DNA of 64,000 bases. Origin: Prevotella sp. oral taxon 299 str. F0039 (GTDB taxonomy: Bacteria > Bacteroidota > Bacteroidia > Bacteroidales > Bacteroidaceae). The stretch spans positions 310,001 through 374,000 of the forward strand of contig NC_022124.1 of NCBI RefSeq assembly GCF_000163055.2, written 5' to 3'. The notes under the pieces were generated by a model. That model was not told the DNA's origin. It did not search any database and saw only the letters and a program-made list of their open reading frames with translations. The translations under genes and the position numbers were made by a program. Shown here piece after piece: positions 58,062-64,000 of this stretch; position 1 is the stretch's first letter, and each line of letters starts with the position of its first letter.

Positions 58062-59363
58062 ATGAGAACATATCAAGAAACAATTGAGTATTTGTTTAAC
58101 AGTATGCCTGTTTTTGAGAAGGTAGGAAACAGTGCATATAAACCAGGATTATTTAATTCAGAATCGCTCGATAAGCATTTCAACCACCCACATCGAAACT
58201 ATCGAACCATACATGTTGCTGGAACGAATGGCAAAGGCTCGTGTTCTCATACCCTTGCAGCAGTCTTACAGAGTGCAGGATATCGTGTTGGACTGTACAC
58301 TTCTCCTCATCTTGTTGATTTTAAAGAGCGTATAAGAGTGAATGGCGAATGTATTTTAGAAGATTATGTGGTGGATTTTGTGCATCAAAATGTTTCTTTC
58401 TTCGAACCTCTTTATCCTTCTTTTTTTGAATTAACAACAGCTCTTGCTTTTAAATATTTTGCCGATTGCAAGGTAGATGTAGCGGTTATTGAAGTGGGTT
58501 TGGGTGGAAGACTCGACTGCACCAATATTATTTCCCCCGTGTTGTCGGTAATAACCAATATTAGTCTCGATCATGTTGCTCTACTTGGTGATTCTTTCTC
58601 GAAGATAGCAAGTGAAAAAGCAGGAGTGATAAAACCTCAAACACCTGTTGTAATAGGAGAGTATAATGAAGAAACCCTACCTGTGTTTAGAGCAAAAGCG
58701 TTAGAAGAAAATGCCAAACTGATACTTGCAGAAGACCAGCTAGAAGTGATTTCTTATGCTCAAAATAAAGACAATGCATGGGAATACACAACTCAACACT
58801 TTGGAATAGTTGAAGGACAATTAAAGGGAAACTATCAAGTAAAGAATTCAAACACCATTTTAACAGCGGTAAAAGAGTTGCAAATACTTGGATTTAACTT
58901 GTCTATTGATAATGTGAAAGAGGGTTTCAAGCATGTTGAGACATTGACAGGACTCGCAGGGCGTTGGCAAACTCTGTCGCAAACACCTCACGTTCTTTGC
59001 GATACAGGACACAATGAGGCAGCTTGGATCTATCTTTCTAACCAGCTAAATGAATTGGTTTGCAATCAATTACATATTGTTTTCGGAATGGTTGACGATA
59101 AAGATATTGATGCGGTGATACAACTTTTGCCAGAAAAGGCAGTGTACTATTTTACCAAAGCATCTTGTAAACGTGCTTTATCTGAGTATTCCATAGAGCA
59201 AAAAGCAAAGAAACGAGGACTTAAAGGCACTTCTTATTCTTCGGTAAAAGAGGCTTGTTGTGCTGCACTTTCTGCTATGTTGAACAACGATTGCTTGTTT
59301 ATTGGTGGCAGCAATTATATTGTTTCTGAGGTGTTAATATCTCAACCTTGGTTAAAGAAATAA
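58062..59363 (+). CDS. folC: bifunctional folylpolyglutamate/dihydrofolate synthase
   Basis: FolC adds glutamates to folates and, in bacteria, also makes dihydrofolate from dihydropteroate. The 433-residue protein is of family length. It has the P-loop AGTNGKGSCSHTLAAVLQSAGYRVGLYTSPHLVDFKERI near residues 50-88, the Mg-binding region EVGLGGRLDCTN near 147 and DHVALLGDS. The C-terminal Mur-ligase-like domain has LCDTGHNEAAW and GGSNYIVSEVL. A terminator lies 38 bp past the stop. Confidence 0.94.
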   Translation: MRTYQETIEYLFNSMPVFEKVGNSAYKPGLFNSESLDKHFNHPHRNYRTIHVAGTNGKGSCSHTLAAVLQSAGYRVGLYTSPHLVDFKERIRVNGECILEDYVVDFVHQNVSFFEPLYPSFFELTTALAFKYFADCKVDVAVIEVGLGGRLDCTNIISPVLSVITNISLDHVALLGDSFSKIASEKAGVIKPQTPVVIGEYNEETLPVFRAKALEENAKLILAEDQLEVISYAQNKDNAWEYTTQHFGIVEGQLKGNYQVKNSNTILTAVKELQILGFNLSIDNVKEGFKHVETLTGLAGRWQTLSQTPHVLCDTGHNEAAWIYLSNQLNELVCNQLHIVFGMVDDKDIDAVIQLLPEKAVYYFTKASCKRALSEYSIEQKAKKRGLKGTSYSSVKEACCAALSAMLNNDCLFIGGSNYIVSEVLISQPWLKK

Positions 59364-59401
59364 GTAACTGATTTATTTTTATTGTATTCACTTATCCGAA
59401 T

Positions 59402-59456
59402 CAATACTATTACTCTGCATTTACAATGTTTCTGCAAGGTAATAGTATTGTTTTTA
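59402..59456 (+). terminator. intrinsic terminator after folC
   Basis: A perfect 12-bp stem (CAATACTATTAC at 59402-59413 with GTAATAGTATTG at 59439-59450) and a TTTTT tail. Confidence 0.88.
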
Positions 59457-59772
59457 TATGTCAATTTTGATGTATACAAAAGTGTGTGAAAATGTATTTA
59501 ATGTGAATTCATCAAACGCATGTTATTTTATGTTTTCAGAAGATAATAGAAATTTATGAGATTTGAATCTAAAATCGGTGAAAAAGAGATTGAATGGACG
59601 CATGTTTTATATTGATTTTGTACTTGCTTTAACTTGTTTGTTTATCTCTAAGTATTATAATAATTTGTTCCCTAAATTGTATTCCTTTATTTTCCTGGTC
59701 GTACATTAGGTCTTTGCATGGTGATGAATTACTGTGAAAACTTGTATATTTGTTAAAAACTAGGTGTAATAC

Positions 59773-59803
59773 TTTGCTTTATTATGTGTTTTTTCTAACT
59801 TTG
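59773..59803 (+). promoter_or_regulatory. promoter for the DUF2723 gene
   Basis: TTTG (59773-59776), a 19-bp spacer and TAACTTTG (59796-59803), 52 bp before the start at 59855. Both elements match the consensus. Confidence 0.75.
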
Positions 59804-59854
59804 CAAGAAATTATGATTTTAAGAAACGCTTAAATTAACAAACTAAAAGGCGAA

Positions 59855-62800
59855 ATGAAACAATATCGTTTAGTAGACAATGCGTTGGGGTGGGTTGTAT
59901 TTTTTATTGCAGCATTTGTTTATTGCTCAACCATTGAACCCACAGCAAGCTTTTGGGATTGTCCCGAATTCATTACAACAGGTTATAAATTAGAAGTTGG
60001 ACACCCACCAGGGGCACCTTTCTTTATGCTCACAGCTAACCTCTTCACTCAATTAACTAGCGACCCTTCTCAGGTAGCAAAGATGGTTAATATCATGAGT
60101 GCATTGTTTAGTGCGGCAACAATCCTATTCCTTTTCTGGTCAATAACACACCTCGCACGTAAGTTAGTTATCAATACTTGGGAAGAACTTACTACTGCTA
60201 AGTTTATTGCAGTTGAGGCTTCAGGTGTTGTGGGAGCGCTTATTTACGCCTTTAGTGATACCTTTTGGTTCTCTGCAGTTGAGGCAGAAGTTTATGCTTA
60301 CTCGTCTGCTTTCACCGCAATCGTATTTTGGATGATTCTAAAATGGGAAGACCAAGCAGACCAGCCACATAGCGATAGATGGCTTATACTAATAATGTAC
60401 ATGACAGGGTTGAGTATTGGGGTGCATCTTCTAAACCTCTTGTGTCTTCCAGCAATCGTCCTTGTATATGCATATCGCAAGTTCCCTACAATTGATGTAA
60501 AAGGTTCTTTAGTGGCATTGTTTGCTTCTTTCGTTATTGTAGCAGGAGTGTTATATGGCGTTGTACCTGGAATCATCACCGTTGGAGGTTGTTTCGAGCT
60601 TTTCTTCGTAAACGTATTACATTGTCCTTTCAATACAGGTGAAATTATTTATATCATCCTTCTTATAGCAACAGTTGTGTGGGCGGTTTATGAAACTTAC
60701 CAAGGTAAGAGTGACAAACGTGCCAACTTGCTTTTTGTTGCATCAGTAGGAATGCTCGGTATACCTTTCTATGGAGATGGAGTAAGTGCTGCTATCATTG
60801 GATTTGTTGTACTAATTGTACTTTATTTCGCTCTAAGCTATGGCAAAATAGTAGATAAAAAGCGAGTTCCATTTGTGTCTTTGCGCATAAAGAATACAAT
60901 GCTTCTTTGTATGTTGATGCTTATGATTGGCTATTCTTCATACGCAGTGATAGTTATTCGCTCGTCTGCCAACCCTCCAATGGACCAAAACTCTCCAGAA
61001 GATATCTTCACATTAGGTAACTATCTAAGCCGTGAACAATACGGAGATCGTCCTTTATTATATGGACAGGCTTATGAATCGCAACCAGCTCTTGATGTAA
61101 AAGATGGTATGTGTATTCCTCGTGTAAAAAAAGGAGCACCTATTTATCAAAGAAAAGAAAAAGAATCGAAAGACGAAAAAGATACTTATTTTGTTGCAGG
61201 TACCAAAGATAAGTACATATATGCACAAAATATGCTCTTCCCACGTATGCACAGCTCACTTCATGCAGGTGCTTATGAATCGTGGATGGGTGGTGTTGAA
61301 GGTACAGAAGTACCCTATGATCGTTGCGGAGAGAGTGTGATGGTGAAGATGCCAACTCAATTAGAGAACCTAAGATTCTTTGTTTCATACCAATGCAACT
61401 TTATGTATTGGCGCTATTTTATGTGGAACTTCGCAGGAAGACAAAACGATATTCAAGGAAATGGAGAATTAGAACATGGAAATTGGATCACTGGTTTCAG
61501 TTGGTTTGATAACTGGCGTCTTGGCGATCAAAGCAAACTTCCTGATACACTAAAAGAAAACAAGGGACACAACGTGTTCTATTGTCTTCCACTTTTATTG
61601 GGCTTGATTGGTTTATTCTGGCAAGCTTATAAAGGAAAACGTGGTATTCGTCAGTTCTGGGTCGTATTCTTCCTATTCTTTATGACAGGTTTAGCCATTG
61701 TAATTTATCTCAACCAGACTCCAATGCAGCCTCGTGAACGAGATTATGCTTATGCAGGTTCATTCTATGCGTTTGCTATTTGGTGTGGATTAGGTGTTAT
61801 TGCGCTTTACGATCTTTTAACTCGTAAGTTGAATAAGGATAACACGCTTGTTGCTGCTGTCATCAGCTTGCTAGCATTGATGGTGCCCATTCAAATGGTA
61901 TCTCAAACATGGGACGACCACGATCGTAGCGGAAGATACACTTGTAGAGACTTTGGTGATAATTACTTAATGACTCTTCAAGACGAAGGTGCACCAATTG
62001 TTTTCACTAATGGTGACAATGATACATTCCCATTATGGTATAATCAAGAAGTAGAAGGAAAGCGCACTGATGCTCGTGTTTGTAATCTTAGCTACCTACA
62101 AACCGATTGGTACATTGATCAAATGAAGCGTCCAGCTTATCAATCACCAGCTCTTCCAATCTCTTGGAAACGTCTTGATTATGTAGAAGGAACCAATTCA
62201 TATATCGAAGTACAACCATCTGCAAAAGCACAAGTGCTTCAATTCTTTAAAGAACATCCAGAAGAAGCACGTCAACGCTTTGGAGATGATCCATTTGAAG
62301 TAAAGAATATCATGAAATATTGGGTACTTTCAAAAGATAAAGACATGCGAGTTATTCCTACAGACACACTTTATGTGAAAGTTGATAAAGATGCTGTTCG
62401 TCGCAGTGGAATGATGCTTCAAGGAGATTCTATTCCCGATAAGATGGTTATTTCTCTTGCGGGTAAGCGTGCATTGTATAAGGGAGACCTTATGATGTTA
62501 GAGATTATTGCTAACAGTAATTGGGTTCGTCCTGTTTATGTAGCAACTACTGTAGGACAAGAAAACTATATGAATCTTGGCGATAACTTTGTAACAGAAG
62601 GACTTGCAAACCGCATTACTCCTTTCACAACAAACAAACCAGGAGCTAAGAACTTCGACACTGAGAAGGTTTATCGCAACATGATGACTCGTTATCGTTA
62701 TGGCGGACTATCTAAGAAGGGTATTTATCTTGACGAAACAGTAATGCGTATGTGCTACACTCATCGTCGTTTGTTTGCTCAATTGGCAACTCATCTAATT

Positions 62801-63241
62801 GCAGAGAACGACAAGGCTCGTGCAGCAAAAGTCCTAGAAAAGGCTGATAAGGAAATTCCTGCATACAATGTGCCACTCACTTACATCAGTGGAGCAAGCG
62901 AATTGGGTCGTGCTTATGCAATTATTGGAAACAAAGCAAAGGCAACTGAATACTTAAATGGAGTGTGGAAAGATGCTTATCAATATCTTGGTTGGTATCT
63001 ATCACTAAATGATAATATGCTTTATTTATCACAAAACGACATCGCAACACAATTCCTTATCTTAGAAGATACTTATAAGGTAATGGAAATGGTTGATGGT
63101 AAGATTGCCGAAAGATGGGTGAAAGACCTCCTTGCAATGCGCAGTATGGCTACAAAACGATTGGGTTCTAATGCCTCTCGAATGTGGGGTGGTGCTCCAA
63201 CTGCACCTCAAATGAATGCAGTTAGCGACTCGACAAATTAA
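59855..63241 (+). CDS. DUF2723 membrane glycosyltransferase-like protein
   Basis: An 1128-residue inner-membrane protein. About twelve hydrophobic segments fill roughly residues 10-670, and a large soluble C-terminal half follows. The opening EPTASFWDCPEFITTGYKLEVGHPPGAPFFML near residue 28 is the DUF2723/TMEM260 hallmark, with the acidic residues of a GT-C-type glycosyltransferase active site; human TMEM260 is an O-mannosyltransferase, so protein mannosylation is a reasonable guess but not shown. TPMQPRERDYAYAGSFYAFAIWCGLG near 622 is another family block. Tetratricopeptide-like helices appear toward the end. A consensus promoter precedes it, and a polysaccharide deacetylase gene follows. 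Confidence 0.88.
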   Translation: MKQYRLVDNALGWVVFFIAAFVYCSTIEPTASFWDCPEFITTGYKLEVGHPPGAPFFMLTANLFTQLTSDPSQVAKMVNIMSALFSAATILFLFWSITHLARKLVINTWEELTTAKFIAVEASGVVGALIYAFSDTFWFSAVEAEVYAYSSAFTAIVFWMILKWEDQADQPHSDRWLILIMYMTGLSIGVHLLNLLCLPAIVLVYAYRKFPTIDVKGSLVALFASFVIVAGVLYGVVPGIITVGGCFELFFVNVLHCPFNTGEIIYIILLIATVVWAVYETYQGKSDKRANLLFVASVGMLGIPFYGDGVSAAIIGFVVLIVLYFALSYGKIVDKKRVPFVSLRIKNTMLLCMLMLMIGYSSYAVIVIRSSANPPMDQNSPEDIFTLGNYLSREQYGDRPLLYGQAYESQPALDVKDGMCIPRVKKGAPIYQRKEKESKDEKDTYFVAGTKDKYIYAQNMLFPRMHSSLHAGAYESWMGGVEGTEVPYDRCGESVMVKMPTQLENLRFFVSYQCNFMYWRYFMWNFAGRQNDIQGNGELEHGNWITGFSWFDNWRLGDQSKLPDTLKENKGHNVFYCLPLLLGLIGLFWQAYKGKRGIRQFWVVFFLFFMTGLAIVIYLNQTPMQPRERDYAYAGSFYAFAIWCGLGVIALYDLLTRKLNKDNTLVAAVISLLALMVPIQMVSQTWDDHDRSGRYTCRDFGDNYLMTLQDEGAPIVFTNGDNDTFPLWYNQEVEGKRTDARVCNLSYLQTDWYIDQMKRPAYQSPALPISWKRLDYVEGTNSYIEVQPSAKAQVLQFFKEHPEEARQRFGDDPFEVKNIMKYWVLSKDKDMRVIPTDTLYVKVDKDAVRRSGMMLQGDSIPDKMVISLAGKRALYKGDLMMLEIIANSNWVRPVYVATTVGQENYMNLGDNFVTEGLANRITPFTTNKPGAKNFDTEKVYRNMMTRYRYGGLSKKGIYLDETVMRMCYTHRRLFAQLATHLIAENDKARAAKVLEKADKEIPAYNVPLTYISGASELGRAYAIIGNKAKATEYLNGVWKDAYQYLGWYLSLNDNMLYLSQNDIATQFLILEDTYKVMEMVDGKIAERWVKDLLAMRSMATKRLGSNASRMWGGAPTAPQMNAVSDSTN

Positions 63242-63251
63242 TATAGTTGAT

Positions 63252-63320
63252 GATTCTAACACGAAGCAATTGTTCTTAGAGCTCAAAAGAATATCCTTCT
63301 TGTTAGAATCACCAACCTTT
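63252..63320 (+). terminator. terminator after the DUF2723 gene
   Basis: GATTCTAACA (63252-63261) pairs perfectly with TGTTAGAATC (63301-63310), with CTTTTTTT shortly after. The loop is 39 nt, so efficiency is uncertain. Confidence 0.6.
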
Positions 63321-63512
63321 TTTATGCTCAGGAATAACAAGTTTGGTTTTACTAGCTACAAGATGAATGTTGAAATAATATAAGCCTATATATAAATAGG
63401 TGGTATTTTATAAATCATGCAATTATCAATTTAGCTCATAAGAGTATTAAACTCTGATCCCAAAGTTGCTTCTTTGAGTTTTTCTAAATACGGAAGCAAG
63501 AAATAATTATAT

Positions 63513-64000
63513 ATGTTTATAGAACAGCCCGCAAAATGGTTAAGGTGGATTTATCCACGTGCAACATGGCGAATGAACAAGCACGAGCATGCTGTTTATT
63601 TGACATTTGACGATGGTCCCATACCAGAAGCAACTCCTTTTATACTCGATGTTCTGAAAGAAGAAGGGGTAAAGGCTACTTTCTTTATGGTTGGCGACAA
63701 CGTCAGAAAGCACCCTGAGCTGTATGATAGGATTATTTCTGAAGGACATCAGGTAGGAAATCACACTTATAATCATATAAGTGGCTTCCGACATTCCATT
63801 AAAGAATATAGTTACAACACCGAAAAGGCTAACGCATATATACGTTCACACCTATTCAGACCCCCACATGGTTGGATGAGATTAACCCAATATGCATGGT
63901 TAGGCCGTAAATATCGCATTGTGATGTGGGACCTTGTAACTCGTGATTACTCAAAGTGGATGACCGCAGAAGACGTTCTTCTCAATGTAAAAAGATATGC
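63513..64000 (+). CDS. polysaccharide deacetylase (NodB) family protein, 3' end missing
   Basis: The first 162 residues of a NodB-homology hydrolase; the gene runs off the window. After an N-terminal basic segment (MFIEQPAKWLRWIYPRATWR, possibly a peripheral or weak membrane anchor), the domain opens with YLTFDDGPIPEATPFILDVL, where DD are the metal-binding and catalytic Asp. GHQVGNHTYNH supplies two His zinc ligands, and RPPHGW is the substrate-groove motif. Such enzymes remove N-acetyl groups from peptidoglycan or other polysaccharides. It follows the DUF2723 gene by 271 bp with a terminator between. Confidence 0.9.
   Translation, partial: MFIEQPAKWLRWIYPRATWRMNKHEHAVYLTFDDGPIPEATPFILDVLKEEGVKATFFMVGDNVRKHPELYDRIISEGHQVGNHTYNHISGFRHSIKEYSYNTEKANAYIRSHLFRPPHGWMRLTQYAWLGRKYRIVMWDLVTRDYSKWMTAEDVLLNVKRY

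Larger units (their letters stand above)
59364..59854. other. intergenic region before the DUF2723 gene
   Basis: The 491-bp gap has the folC terminator (59402-59456) and the downstream promoter (59773-59803). In between is AT-rich DNA with no gene; ACGCATGTT occurs at about 59517 and 59598 but otherwise no pattern was found. Confidence 0.6.

Overview
The window is a low-GC bacterial chromosome segment from the Bacteroidales, most likely a Prevotella-like member of the Prevotellaceae. The evidence is a 16S rRNA with Bacteroidetes-type sequence, SusC/SusD outer-membrane import genes, a C-terminal type IX secretion-like tail, the dxs-trkA-trkH order, and promoters of the Bacteroidetes type (TTTG, 19-20 bp, TAnnTTTG) with almost no Shine-Dalgarno sites. 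The species cannot be named from the sequence alone.

Layout. 1-2209: GTPases Era (5' end cut off by the window) and Der. 2741-5466 (-): TonB-dependent receptor overlapping a permuted NlpC/P60-like lipoprotein. 5624-10329 (-): trkH, trkA and dxs. 10593-13553 (-): gdhA, rlpA and a secreted EEP-family nuclease/phosphatase. 13872-14368 (-): an Lrp/AsnC regulator whose first codons are out of frame. 14662-16986 (-): an ExbB/TolQ, membrane protein, ExbD, ExbD energiser operon, then an orphan sensor kinase (17290-18450, -). 18639-20396: a lysyltransferase-like/GNAT fusion. 20582-22946 (-): a fimbrillin-like leucine-rich-repeat lipoprotein preceded by a 53-residue peptide. 23591-25390: a secreted anchor-domain protein. 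25661-30481: a PH-like membrane protein, PBP4-type carboxypeptidase, MscS-type channel and a DUF438/hemerythrin/PAS protein. 30665-36685 (-): a SusC-SusD locus whose third gene is a metallohydrolase-family lipoprotein lacking its zinc ligands. 37189: flavodoxin. 38533-43588: an rRNA operon (16S, tRNA-Ile, tRNA-Ala, 23S, 5S). 44448-46629: an accessory patch with two micropeptides, a zinc-ribbon protein, a uracil-DNA-glycosylase-like protein and a WYL protein. 46814-64000: housekeeping genes (pepD, ompH-like, pyrBI, PBP1A, ABC-F, grpE-dnaJ, folC, a DUF2723 membrane protein and the start of a polysaccharide deacetylase).

Most genes are core functions: ribosome-associated GTPases, potassium uptake, isoprenoid and pyrimidine synthesis, cell-wall synthesis and remodelling, protein folding. 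Outer-membrane nutrient capture is served by two TonB-type loci plus an ExbB/ExbD motor.

The most unusual signals are: (i) a dispersed family of intergenic arrays in which GCTTTT recurs every 22 bp, in most copies just beyond a gene's terminator; (ii) the rRNA-adjacent micropeptide/zinc-ribbon/UDG-like/WYL cassette; (iii) a SusCD-linked metallohydrolase with all HExxHxxGxxH metal and catalytic residues replaced; (iv) an 18-20 bp palindrome at about -42 before the DUF438 gene, resembling a CRP/FNR activator site; and (v) a one-base deletion in a poly-A tract at the start of the Lrp-family gene. All calls come from reading the sequence; no database search was run.
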